Source of the DNA: REEB95 sp963785735
Lineage (GTDB): Bacteria > Pseudomonadota > Alphaproteobacteria > ATCC43930 > CGMCC-115725
Direction: 5' to 3'
Assembly (NCBI GenBank): GCA_963785735.1
Contig: CAWAWJ010000004.1
Coordinates: 1 to 45,432 of the forward strand
Length of the DNA stretch: 45,432 bases
Shown here: positions 16,338-24,621 of the stretch, piece after piece
Layout: each line of letters opens with the position of its first letter
Numbering within the stretch: position 1 is the first letter of the stretch
Notes under the pieces: model-generated
What the model was told of the DNA's origin: nothing
The model's database searches: none
What the model saw: only the letters and a program-made list of their open reading frames with translations
Translations under genes and position numbers: made by a program

Positions 16338-17164
16338 AAGTTTTGCGCCTTGCGGCCGCCCTCGCCTTACTCGCTCTGTTCGCCGTCGCGCCGGCGATGG
16401 CGCAACAAAACTTCATCGTGCTGGCCTCGACCACCTCGGTCGATAATAGCGGCCTCTTGGGCCACATCCTGCCGGTCTTCACCCAGAAGACCGGCATCGA
16501 GGTGCGCGTCATCGCCCAGGGCACCGGCCAGGCGCTCGCCACCGCTTCGCGCGGCGACGCCGATCTGGTGCTGGTGCACGATCCCGACGCCGAGGCCAAA
16601 TTCATGGCCGAGGGCGACGGCCTCAAGCGGCGCGAGATCGCCTGGAACGATTTCATCCTGGTCGGGCCCAAATCCGATCCGGCCAAGGTGAGCGGCATGA
16701 AGGACATTCTCGAAGCATTGCGCACGGTATGGAACGCGCAAGCGCCCTTCGTTTCGCGCGGCGACAAGAGCGGCACCGATGCGCTCGAAAAGCGGCTGTG
16801 GAAGGCGGACAACCTCGACCCGGCCCAGGCCGGTCCCTGGTACAAGGACATCGGCGGCGGCATGGGCGCCGCGCTCAACGCCGCGGCGGCGATGGACGCC
16901 TACACAATTTCCGACCGCGGCACCTGGCTCAGCTTCAACAACCGGCAAAATCTGGTGATCGTGGTCGAGGGCGACCGGCGGCTTTTGAATTACTACGACG
17001 TGATCGAACTCAATCCCCAGAAGCACCCCACTATAAAGCGCGCCCAGGCGAAGCTATTGGCCGATTGGCTCGCCTCCAAGGAAGGCCAGGCGGAAATCGG
17101 CGGCTATACCGTGGCCGGCGAGAAACTGTTTCATCCCGAGGCCGATCCCAAGCCCAAGCCGTGA
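16334..17164 (+). CDS. tupA: ABC transporter substrate-binding protein, tungstate type (TupA-like)
   Basis: A 276-residue periplasmic binding protein. A signal peptide (MKVLRLAAALALLALFAVAP, ending AMA) precedes the mature start QQNFIVLASTTSVDNSGLLG, the TTTS-type oxyanion-binding start of TupA proteins. VIAQGTGQALATASRGDADLVLVHDPDAE, the FVSRGDKSGTDALEK block and MDAYTISDRGTWL are further family landmarks. Characterised relatives bind tungstate, and some bind molybdate. Translation is coupled to tupB. A 200-base gap follows before the OFA carrier, and the expected ATPase gene tupC is not there. Confidence 0.87.
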   Translation: MKVLRLAAALALLALFAVAPAMAQQNFIVLASTTSVDNSGLLGHILPVFTQKTGIEVRVIAQGTGQALATASRGDADLVLVHDPDAEAKFMAEGDGLKRREIAWNDFILVGPKSDPAKVSGMKDILEALRTVWNAQAPFVSRGDKSGTDALEKRLWKADNLDPAQAGPWYKDIGGGMGAALNAAAAMDAYTISDRGTWLSFNNRQNLVIVVEGDRRLLNYYDVIELNPQKHPTIKRAQAKLLADWLASKEGQAEIGGYTVAGEKLFHPEADPKPKP

Positions 17165-17239
17165 AAGAAAAAGAAAAACAGGCGTGGTTTTTGTTGCAGT
17201 GCAACCTAGGCGGTTCCACGTTATTTCGGAGTGTTTTGC

Positions 17240-17266
17240 CCACCCGAATTTGATATTCCGGGGTGG
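17240..17266. repeat. Inverted repeat upstream of OFA carrier
   Basis: CCACCCGAAT (17240-17249) faces ATTCCGGGGTGG (17255-17266) across TTGAT, pairing except for a two-base CG bulge. It sits about 100 bases before the OFA carrier start and 75 after tupA. It may be a regulator binding site or a weak terminator; there is no T run after it. Confidence 0.35.
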
Positions 17267-17364
17267 TAGATTGGTTGGCATAATGTGATAGCGTGCCAAC
17301 CAACAAGAAGAACCGGGGGTTGAAGCCTCCGGCCGTGGCAATAAACATCCGGAGGGGACCCCCA

Positions 17365-18729
17365 ATGTCGTTTCTCGATAAGAGCAATACCGTTGCGCCG
17401 CCGGGCTACAGCCGCTGGCTCATTCCGCCGGCCGCCCTGTGCATCCATCTCTGCATCGGCCAGGCCTATGCCTTCAGCGTGTTCAACCTGCCAATGACCA
17501 AGCTCATCGGCATCACCGCCTCGGCGCCCGATGACTGGAACATTCCCGAGCTCGGCTGGATCTTCACCATCGGCATCGTCATGCTGGGATTGTCGGCCGC
17601 GTTTCTCGGCCGCTGGGTCGAGGAAGGCGGGCCGCGCCGTGCCATGTTCGCCGCCGCTTGCTGCTTCGGCAGCGGCTTTTTGATCTCGGCCTACGGCGTC
17701 TCAATCCATAACATCTGGGTGGTGTATTTCGGCTACGGCTTCGTCGGCGGCATCGGCCTGGGCCTGGGATATATCTCGCCGGTGTCGACGCTGATCAAAT
17801 GGTTCCCCGACCGGCCCGGAATGGCCACCGGCATGGCCATCATGGGCTTCGGCGGCGCCGCCTTCATCGCCTCGCCGCTGTCGGTCTATCTCATGGCCCA
17901 TTTCGGTACGCCCACCCATATCGGCGTGATGGAGACGTTCATCTGCCTGGGCGTGATCTATTTCTGCTTCATGATGGTCGGTTCCTGGATCGTGCGCATT
18001 CCCGCGCCGGGCTGGAAGCCCGAGGGCTGGACCGCCCCAACCACGGCGGGCAAGCTCATTACCACCAACAACGTCTATGTCTACGAAGCGCTGAAGACGC
18101 CGCAATTCTGGTGCATCTGGATCGTGCTGTGCATGAACGTCTCGGCCGGCATCGGCGTCTTGGGCCAGGCCTCGGCCATGATCCAGGAGATGTTCCCGGG
18201 CAAGGTCACGGTGGTATCGGCGGCGGGCTTCGTCGGCTTGATGAGCCTCTTCAACATGGGCGGCCGTTTCTTCTGGGCCTCCTTGTCCGACCCCATGGGC
18301 CGCAAGAATACCTACTACGTGTTCTTCATCCTCGGCATCGCCTGCTATTGCTCCGTGCCCTATACCGGCGCGATCGGCAGCGTGGTCGGGTTCGTCTGCG
18401 CCTACGCCCTGGTCTTCAGCATGTATGGCGGCGGCTTCGCCACCGTGCCGGCTTATCTCAAGGATATGTTCGGCACGCGCTATGTCGGCGCCATCCACGG
18501 CATGTTGATCACGGCGTGGTCGGCGGCGGGCGTCATCGGTCCCGTGCTGGTGAACTACATCCGCCAGTACAATCTCGATCACGGCGTCCCGAAGGCCGAC
18601 GCCTACAACAACACCATGTATGTGTTGGCCGGACTCTTGGTGATCGGTTTGATCGCCAATTCCTTGATCAAGGCGGTGGACAAGAAGCACTACATGACCG
18701 CGCAGCAAGAATCCAAGGCCGCGGCTTAA
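17365..18729 (+). CDS. OFA-family MFS transporter (oxalate/formate antiporter-like)
   Basis: A 454-residue carrier with twelve predicted membrane segments. The start PPGYSRWLIPPAALCIHLCI followed by GQAYAFSVFNLPMTK is characteristic of the OFA family, as are GIGLGLGYISPVSTLIKWFP and MFGTRYVGAIHGMLITAWSA. OFA members exchange monocarboxylates or dicarboxylates (oxalate, formate, pyruvate and others); the substrate cannot be read from the sequence. The ATG at 17365 follows GGAGGGGACCCCCA. A 41-codon membrane-protein gene follows after 22 bases, as in other OFA loci, suggesting a two-component carrier. Confidence 0.86.
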   Translation: MSFLDKSNTVAPPGYSRWLIPPAALCIHLCIGQAYAFSVFNLPMTKLIGITASAPDDWNIPELGWIFTIGIVMLGLSAAFLGRWVEEGGPRRAMFAAACCFGSGFLISAYGVSIHNIWVVYFGYGFVGGIGLGLGYISPVSTLIKWFPDRPGMATGMAIMGFGGAAFIASPLSVYLMAHFGTPTHIGVMETFICLGVIYFCFMMVGSWIVRIPAPGWKPEGWTAPTTAGKLITTNNVYVYEALKTPQFWCIWIVLCMNVSAGIGVLGQASAMIQEMFPGKVTVVSAAGFVGLMSLFNMGGRFFWASLSDPMGRKNTYYVFFILGIACYCSVPYTGAIGSVVGFVCAYALVFSMYGGGFATVPAYLKDMFGTRYVGAIHGMLITAWSAAGVIGPVLVNYIRQYNLDHGVPKADAYNNTMYVLAGLLVIGLIANSLIKAVDKKHYMTAQQESKAAA

Positions 18730-18751
18730 CCCTAGGACACGGAGAAACATC

Positions 18752-18877
18752 ATGGCCAATTCACAAGGCGGCTCCGGCAACGGTCTCAAGCTCTTGCTTG
18801 CCTGGGGCTTCGTCGGCATTCCCCTCGCCTGGGGCGTGTACTCGACCTTGCTGAACGCGATGAAGCTGTTCCAGTAG
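18752..18877 (+). CDS. MFS transporter small subunit-like protein (41 aa)
   Basis: A 41-residue gene directly behind the OFA carrier: MANSQGGSGNG, then one hydrophobic segment LKLLLAWGFVGIPLAWGVYS (about residues 12-31), then TLLNAMKLFQ. A Shine-Dalgarno-like GGAG lies seven bases before the ATG. Short proteins with a W-x-x-VGIPL-x-WGVY core after OFA carriers are annotated in databases as an MFS small subunit; I recall this as an annotation, with little experimental support. A single-pass partner that stabilises or tunes the carrier is inferred. A strong terminator follows 23 bases later, so carrier and peptide form one unit. Confidence 0.75.
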   Translation: MANSQGGSGNGLKLLLAWGFVGIPLAWGVYSTLLNAMKLFQ

Positions 18878-18900
18878 GAACCGCTTCGGAAACGAATGAG

Positions 18901-18926
18901 CGGGCCGGCCCGGTTGGGCCGGCCCG
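18901..18926 (+). terminator. Terminator between OFA carrier unit and hpnG
   Basis: Perfect 11-bp stem CGGGCCGGCCC / GGGCCGGCCCG around GGTT, followed on the plus strand by TTTCATTTG. It lies between convergent genes and, being symmetrical, may also stop transcripts arriving from hpnG, although the T run on that side is poor. Confidence 0.75.
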
Positions 18927-18928
18927 TT

Positions 18929-19603
18929 TCATTTGTGGGTCAGCGCCGCCGCCGCGTCACCCAGCGCCTTGAGCGCCCGATTGGCCCCAATCGCGGCCCG
19001 GATCAATCCGGGGAGCTGCAACGGATTCTTCAAGAGCGACAGCAGCACCGGCAGGATCGCGGGATTTCCGGCTTCATCGAGCCCGACCGATGTCGCCGGC
19101 GGCAAGGCGGTTTCCGCCGGATCGGATATGGCGCGCAGCACGAGGAAGGGAATCCCCGCTGCCTTGGCGGCGCGCGCGACGAAGATGCTTTCGGTATCGA
19201 CCGCGTCGGCGCGGCTTTGATAAAAGAGCGCCTCTTTGTCCGCCCTGGTCATGGCCATGCGGTCGAGGCCGAGCAGCGCGTCTTCGGTGAAGGCCAGCCC
19301 CGCTTGACGCAAGGCGACGGCGAAATCCGCGCGCAGTTTCTCGTCAGCCGGAAAGACCTCGCCGATTTCGCTTTTGACCGCTCGCGGCAACAACAAGGTG
19401 CCCGATGTCAATCCGGGCGCGAGGCCGCCGCAGATGCCGAAACTCAAGAGCCCGTCCGCGCCTTCGGAAGCCGCCCGTTCGGCGGCGGCCCGGCCGCGCG
19501 CCGCATCGCCCGCTGTCACTTCGATCTCGACGCCCAATCCGCGCAGCAGCCTCGCTTCGGCTTGGAGCCCGCAAACCACCGTGAATCCGGACAGGCGCCT
19601 CAT
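18929..19603 (-). CDS. hpnG: Hopanoid-associated phosphorylase HpnG
   Basis: A 224-residue protein of the purine nucleoside phosphorylase/MTA nucleosidase superfamily. HpnG removes adenine from adenosylhopane, made by HpnH, to give ribosylhopane on the way to bacteriohopanetetrol-type lipids. Landmarks are the N-terminal GFTVVCGLQAEARLL, the LLSFGICGGLAPGL glycine-rich loop, DTESIFVARAAKAAGIPFLV and LRAISDPAE, where the aspartate would protonate the base. It is the last gene of the eight-gene minus-strand operon, 15 bases after the shc stop, and ends next to the bidirectional terminator. Confidence 0.93.
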   Translation of the reverse strand: MRRLSGFTVVCGLQAEARLLRGLGVEIEVTAGDAARGRAAAERAASEGADGLLSFGICGGLAPGLTSGTLLLPRAVKSEIGEVFPADEKLRADFAVALRQAGLAFTEDALLGLDRMAMTRADKEALFYQSRADAVDTESIFVARAAKAAGIPFLVLRAISDPAETALPPATSVGLDEAGNPAILPVLLSLLKNPLQLPGLIRAAIGANRALKALGDAAAALTHK

Positions 19604-19618
19604 CGCGTGCTGCCCCGG

Positions 19619-21553
19619 TCACATGCCAAAGGCCACGCGCAGGGCGGGAGATTCGCGCAGATTGCGGTAACGCGCCAGCGCCCAGAGCGGGAAATATTTT
19701 CGGTAGCCGTGATAACGCAGATAGAACACGCGCGGAAACCCGACCGCGGTGTACCACTCCTCATCCCAAAGACCGTGCGGGCCTTGCGTCTTGATGAGGT
19801 ATTCCGCGCCGCGGGCCACCGCGGGGTTATGCGTCTCGCCCGCCGCCATCAGCCCCAGCATCGCCCAGGCGGTTTGCGAGGATGTCGACGTCTTGCCTTC
19901 GCCGCGCGGCTGATCTTGCCAATAAGACGCGCCGTCCTCGCCCCAGCCGCCATCCGCGCGCTGCTTCGACAAGAGCCACGCCGCCGCGCGCTTCATCGCG
20001 GGGTCGCCGGGATCGAGCCCTGCCATGTTCAGCGCGTTCAGCACCGACCAGGTGCCGTAGATGTAATTCGTGCCCCAGCGCCCGAACCACGAGCCGTCTT
20101 CCTGCTGGGTGCGGCGCAGATAGGCCAATCCGGCCTCGAGCGCTTCGCGGTATTGCCCGCCGCCCATCTGCGCCAGCAAGCCGGCGCAGCGCGCCGCCAC
20201 GTCCTCGGTCGGCGGATCGAGCAGCGCGCCGTGATCGGCGAAGGGGATGTAGTTGAGATAATAATATTCGTTGTCGGCGTCGAACGCCGCCCAGCCGCCG
20301 TTCCGGCATTGCATCCCCACCAGCCATTCGGCGGCGCGGTCGATGGCATTGCGGTAGCGCGCGGGATCGACGCGGTCCATCGCCATCGCCACCATGGCGG
20401 TGTCGTCGAGATCGGGGTAATGCGGATTGGCGTATTGGAAAGCCCAGCCGCCCGGCCGCAAATTGGGCCGCCACGAAGCCCAATCGCCCACGAGCGTCAG
20501 TTCCTGTTTCGGCGCTAGCCAGTCGAGTCCGCGCCTTGCCGAGGACACGGCCTTCTCGCCGCCCATCTCCAGCAACGCATGGGCGGCAAGCCCGGTATCC
20601 CACACCGGCGAAAGACAGGGCTGGCAATAAGTCCGGCCGGGCTCCAGCACCAGGAGCTTCTTGATCGCGGCCTTGGCCGTCGCCATCGCCGGATCGTTCT
20701 TGGCGCGGCCCAGGCAATCGAACATCATCACGCTGTTCGCCATGGCGGGATAAATCCCGCCCAAGCCGTCCTCGCCGTTGAGCCGCTCCAGGACGAACGC
20801 GACCGCGCGGCCGATCGCGCGTTGGCGCGTCCGGGCGGGAAAATGCGGCTCGAAGAAGCGCAACACGTCGTCGAGCCAATTGAACGCCACCGCCCAGATC
20901 GAGCCGCGCGCTCGCGGCGGCCGCGCCTGGGTTCCGGGCGCGAATAGTTCCTGCACCGAAATCCCGCGCGGATTGCGGGCGCGCGGGTGTTTCGCCATCA
21001 GCACCAGGAGCGGCACGATCACGGTGCGCGACCAATAGCTCACCTTGCTCAAATGGAAGGGGAACCAGCGCGGCAGCAGCATGATCTCGACCGGCATCAC
21101 CGGCACCGCTTTCCAGGATAACTGTTCGAAGAGCGCGAGCTGAATGCGGGTGAAGACGTTGCTTTGGGCGGCGCCGCCATGCGCCAGGATGGCCTGGCGC
21201 GCGCGGACCATGTGTCCCGATTCGGGCTTGTCGCCCGCGCCCTTCAGCGCGAAATAGGCTTTGACGCTGGCCGAGAGATTGAATTCTCCGCCATGGAACA
21301 AGGGCCAGCCGCCGTGATCGCCCTGGATGGCCCGCAGGTGATGAGCGAGATCGGCTTGGAGCTTGTCGTCGATCTCGTCCAAATAATGCTGGAGCAGCAT
21401 GAACTCGGCCGGGATGGTGGCGTCGGCCTCGAGCTCGAAAGCCCAATGCCCGTCGCTAGCCTGCAAACCGATGAGCGCGTCGGTCGCCTGGCGCAAGGCG
21501 CGGTCGAGATCGGGGGTGTGCAGGCGGGGGGCGCTTGAGGCGGCGTCGGACAT
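19619..21553 (-). CDS. shc: Squalene-hopene cyclase
   Basis: Shc (HpnF) is a peripheral inner-membrane enzyme that cyclises squalene to hopene and hopanol. The 644 residues are of full length. The acid motif DxDD is D381-L-D383-D384 in HYPDLDDTAMVAMAM. Several QW-type repeats are visible, for example QASDGHWAFELEAD, GMQCRNGGWAAFDADN, RTQQEDGSWFGRWG and SKQRADGGWGEDG. It begins one base after the hpnE stop and is followed by hpnG, so all three are coupled. Confidence 0.97.
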   Translation of the reverse strand: MSDAASSAPRLHTPDLDRALRQATDALIGLQASDGHWAFELEADATIPAEFMLLQHYLDEIDDKLQADLAHHLRAIQGDHGGWPLFHGGEFNLSASVKAYFALKGAGDKPESGHMVRARQAILAHGGAAQSNVFTRIQLALFEQLSWKAVPVMPVEIMLLPRWFPFHLSKVSYWSRTVIVPLLVLMAKHPRARNPRGISVQELFAPGTQARPPRARGSIWAVAFNWLDDVLRFFEPHFPARTRQRAIGRAVAFVLERLNGEDGLGGIYPAMANSVMMFDCLGRAKNDPAMATAKAAIKKLLVLEPGRTYCQPCLSPVWDTGLAAHALLEMGGEKAVSSARRGLDWLAPKQELTLVGDWASWRPNLRPGGWAFQYANPHYPDLDDTAMVAMAMDRVDPARYRNAIDRAAEWLVGMQCRNGGWAAFDADNEYYYLNYIPFADHGALLDPPTEDVAARCAGLLAQMGGGQYREALEAGLAYLRRTQQEDGSWFGRWGTNYIYGTWSVLNALNMAGLDPGDPAMKRAAAWLLSKQRADGGWGEDGASYWQDQPRGEGKTSTSSQTAWAMLGLMAAGETHNPAVARGAEYLIKTQGPHGLWDEEWYTAVGFPRVFYLRYHGYRKYFPLWALARYRNLRESPALRVAFGM

Positions 21554-21554
21554 G

Positions 21555-22910
21555 TCAGGAACTGGACCGTAACTCGGCGGACCGTGAAAACGCCGCCAGA
21601 TTGGACCGGCCGCTTTCGCCGCTCAAGGTCTTTGACGCCATTCCCGCCCCCGCTTTCACCAGGATATCCGCCGCGCTAAAGCCCGAGCGGATCGCGCCTT
21701 CGATGGTGGCGGGGAGGCCGGTATCGGTCCAATCCCCGGCGAGGAAGAGATTATCCCAGCGCGTGACGCTTCCGGGCCGGAGCGCCAACTGCGCCGGCGT
21801 CGCGGCGAAGGTCGCGCGGCGTTCCTTGACGATCTGCACAGGCGGCACCGGGCCCGAGGCCAGCTCATAGGCGGCGGCCACGTCGCGCCACAGAATCTCC
21901 GCCAGTTTTTCAACGGGGGTATCGACGAGCCGGTCGGCCGCGCTCACCGTCACCGACAGAACCTCGCGCTTGCGGAACACCCATTCGGCGGTGGCGCCGA
22001 TGATGCCGACGAAAAACGGCGAATTCTCCGGCGCGCGGATGCGGAAATGCGCGTTGACGATGGCGTGGTATTCGCCGGGCGCGGAAATTTCCGGCAACAG
22101 CCGCGACGCCACCGGCGCCGTCACCGCCAGCACCAGCGCCTCGCCCAGTGCAAGCCCGGTCTCGCCGGAATCGAAATCCATCGCCGAAGCGCGCCCGTCC
22201 TTGAAAGCGATGCCGCGCAGCCGGGCGTTGAAGCGGATTTCCGCGCCGCGCGCCTTGAGAAAGGCGAGCGCCGGATCGACCAGGGATTCCGAGAGGCCGT
22301 CCTTGGGCAGCAGCGGCAGACAGGCCTCCCCGCCCGCGCCGAAGCTTTCCTTCAGCACACGCGCCAGCAACGCGGCCGAGGCCCGGTCCAAGGGCGTGTT
22401 GAGCGCGGCAATCGCCAAGGGATGCCAGAGGCGGCGGTAGATCGCGCTGTCCTTCTCCAGCACATCGTCCACCGTGGCACCGGCGCCGGCGCGGAAGAGT
22501 TTCCTCGCCCGCAGATAATCCATCAATTGCGTGCCCGGCACGCGCCGCGCCGGCGAGGCGATCCACCAGGGAATCCTCCCCCGGTTCATCCGCACCACCC
22601 AGCGCTCGCCGGTGGCGCGGTCGAGAAACGGATAGGCGGGCGAAGCCGGGCCCGTGAGCGTCCCGCGCGCGCCGATGGCGTCGAGATAGGCCATGGCCGA
22701 GCGGTTGCCGGCGATCAGCAGGTGATTGCCGTTGTCGATGCGGCAGCCGAGCGAGGCATCGTCATAGGAACGGCACCGCCCGCCGGCATGGGCAGCCGAT
22801 TCATAAAGCGAAACCGGAATACCCGAAGCAGCCAGCCTCGTCGCGCAAGCCAAGCCGGCCATGCCGGCGCCTACAACGTGCACACGCTTTGGACGGGAGG
22901 GCGGGCTCAT
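21555..22910 (-). CDS. hpnE: Hydroxysqualene dehydroxylase HpnE
   Basis: HpnE is a flavoprotein that reduces hydroxysqualene, produced by HpnC, to squalene. The 451 residues begin with an FAD Rossmann motif, VHVVGAGMAGLACATRLAAS, followed by the acidic end of beta-2 (LYES) and AGGRCRSY; the C-terminal FAD site is NLFLAGDWTDTGLPATIEGA. It belongs to the amine oxidase/phytoene desaturase superfamily. The ATG at 22910 shares bases with the hpnD stop (ATGA), which supports this start over one nine codons upstream. Some databases call it squalene-associated FAD-dependent desaturase. Confidence 0.95.
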   Translation of the reverse strand: MSPPSRPKRVHVVGAGMAGLACATRLAASGIPVSLYESAAHAGGRCRSYDDASLGCRIDNGNHLLIAGNRSAMAYLDAIGARGTLTGPASPAYPFLDRATGERWVVRMNRGRIPWWIASPARRVPGTQLMDYLRARKLFRAGAGATVDDVLEKDSAIYRRLWHPLAIAALNTPLDRASAALLARVLKESFGAGGEACLPLLPKDGLSESLVDPALAFLKARGAEIRFNARLRGIAFKDGRASAMDFDSGETGLALGEALVLAVTAPVASRLLPEISAPGEYHAIVNAHFRIRAPENSPFFVGIIGATAEWVFRKREVLSVTVSAADRLVDTPVEKLAEILWRDVAAAYELASGPVPPVQIVKERRATFAATPAQLALRPGSVTRWDNLFLAGDWTDTGLPATIEGAIRSGFSAADILVKAGAGMASKTLSGESGRSNLAAFSRSAELRSSS

Positions 22911-23758
22911 AGCAGGCCGTAACGCAGCGCGTACCACAACTTGACCGGCGCCGGCACGCTGACGCGGTCGTCGATGCGCCGCCAGCCGCGTTTCTCAAGC
23001 CGTGCCAGGATATCGGCATAGACCGCGCCCATCACCCTTGCCGGGCGCATGGTGCCTGGCGGGCAGGCTTTCATGGCCGCGCCGGCTTCAGCATAGCACT
23101 TATGGGCCAGGGCAGCGATTTCGGCGCAGACCTTGGAGAGATTGCGGTCGGCGAGCACGGCGCTGGGCGCGCGCTCGGTGATCCCGTATTTATCCAAAAG
23201 CTCGCTGGGGAGATAAAGCCGGCCGCGCGCCGCGTCCTCGGCCAGATCGCGCAGGATATTGGTCAATTGCAAGGCGCGGCCCAGGGCGTTCGCCACGCGG
23301 TCGGCCTGGTCCTGGCTTGCCCCGAAAATCTTGGCCGAAATCCGCCCAACCGCGCCGGCGACCCGGTCGCAATAAAGATCGAGTTCTTCGAGCGACGGCG
23401 CGTTGATGTCTTCCGCCGCGTCCATTTCCATGCCGGCGATGATGGCGATGAAATCGGCGCGGCGAAGATCGTAAATCCGCACGGTTTCGGCGAGCGCGCG
23501 CGCCAAGGGCAGGCGCGGCGCGCCCTGGTAAAGCGCGTCGATCTCGCGCCGCCATTGGGATAGCGCCGCCATCTTGGCCGGCGGCGCGTCGGTGCTGTCG
23601 GCGATGTCGTCCACTTCGCGGCAAAAGGCATAGACCGCGAACATCGCCTCGCGCCGGGGCTTGGGCAGAAAGCGCATCGCCCAATAGAACGAGGTCTTGG
23701 CCGCCGCCACCTGGGCGTTGATCGCCGCCTGGCCGGCTGGTTCCGCCGTGGCGCTCAT
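22907..23758 (-). CDS. hpnD: Presqualene diphosphate synthase HpnD
   Basis: HpnD condenses two farnesyl diphosphates head-to-head into presqualene diphosphate. The 283-residue all-helical protein has the two aspartate-rich motifs of trans-isoprenyl synthases: D50-D51-x-x-D54 in CREVDDIADS and D171-x3-D175 in LTNILRDLAEDAARGRLYLP. It is distinguished from HpnC by position and by this second motif. The ATG overlaps the hpnC stop and its own stop overlaps the hpnE start, both as ATGA. Confidence 0.95.
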   Translation of the reverse strand: MSATAEPAGQAAINAQVAAAKTSFYWAMRFLPKPRREAMFAVYAFCREVDDIADSTDAPPAKMAALSQWRREIDALYQGAPRLPLARALAETVRIYDLRRADFIAIIAGMEMDAAEDINAPSLEELDLYCDRVAGAVGRISAKIFGASQDQADRVANALGRALQLTNILRDLAEDAARGRLYLPSELLDKYGITERAPSAVLADRNLSKVCAEIAALAHKCYAEAGAAMKACPPGTMRPARVMGAVYADILARLEKRGWRRIDDRVSVPAPVKLWYALRYGLL

Positions 23759-24621
23759 CCGCGCCCCCCGCGCAACAGGCCGGTGAGCAGCGCGAGCCCG
23801 AAATCGATCTTGCTGAGCTTGACCCGCATGGCCAAGGGATCCCCATGCCGCAGCCGGCGCGACAACCGCGCCGCCAGGTCGGTGATCACCGCGCATTCGC
23901 GGCTCAAGCCCGGGCTTTCGACCAGGGGCGCCAGGCCGCGCGCCTGGACGATGAGCGTGTCGGTGCCGTCGAGCAGCCGGTCGAAGACGCGGCGCAAGCC
24001 CGCATTGGCGTGAATGCCGCGCAAATCCTCGACCCGCGCGTGAACCTCGGCCAGCCAAGGCTCGGGCAGATAGACCCGGTCGAGGTTCTTGTAATCATCC
24101 GCGCAATCCTGGAGATGGTTCAGCACCTGGAGCGCGCTGCACAGCGCATCCGAGGAGGGCCAGGTGTCGCGGCTTTCGCCGTGCAGGTCGAGCAATTGCC
24201 GCCCCACCGGCGAGGCCGAATAGCGGCAATATTCCATCAGATCATCCCAATCGCGGTAACGCAGCTTGGTCGCGTCGAGCTTGAAGGCGCGCAGCACGTC
24301 GTGGCAATGCTGCGGCGTGGTGCCGGTCTCGGCGAGGCTCGCGCGCATCGCCTTGGCCGAGGGCGCGTCGTCGCCCCCATCTTGATTCATGGCCGCGCCG
24401 TCGAGCACCGCGCCCATGCGGTCGAGCCGCCGCAGCTTTTCCGCCGCGGCGAGCGCGGGATTGTCGGCGATGTCGTCGGCCTCGCGCGCGAAGCGGTAGA
24501 AGGCGTGCACATGCGGGCGCAGGTCGCGGCGGATGAGCCAGGAGCCGACCGGAAAATTCTCGTCGCCCCGCCCCTTGCCCGAGGGCGTCTCGACCGCGCT
24601 TCTCAGCGCTGGCTCTGCCAT
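23755..24621 (-). CDS. hpnC: Hydroxysqualene synthase HpnC
   Basis: HpnC converts presqualene diphosphate to hydroxysqualene. The 288 residues open with GDENFPVGSWLIRRDLRPHV, typical of HpnC, and contain the first aspartate motif D49-D50-x-x-D53 in AREADDIADN; the second reads LQDCADDYKNLDRVYLPEPW. The ATG at 24621 lies within the end of hpnB (19-base overlap), which implies coupled translation. An open frame extends further upstream but has no family features before this ATG. Confidence 0.94.
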   Translation of the reverse strand: MAEPALRSAVETPSGKGRGDENFPVGSWLIRRDLRPHVHAFYRFAREADDIADNPALAAAEKLRRLDRMGAVLDGAAMNQDGGDDAPSAKAMRASLAETGTTPQHCHDVLRAFKLDATKLRYRDWDDLMEYCRYSASPVGRQLLDLHGESRDTWPSSDALCSALQVLNHLQDCADDYKNLDRVYLPEPWLAEVHARVEDLRGIHANAGLRRVFDRLLDGTDTLIVQARGLAPLVESPGLSRECAVITDLAARLSRRLRHGDPLAMRVKLSKIDFGLALLTGLLRGGRG

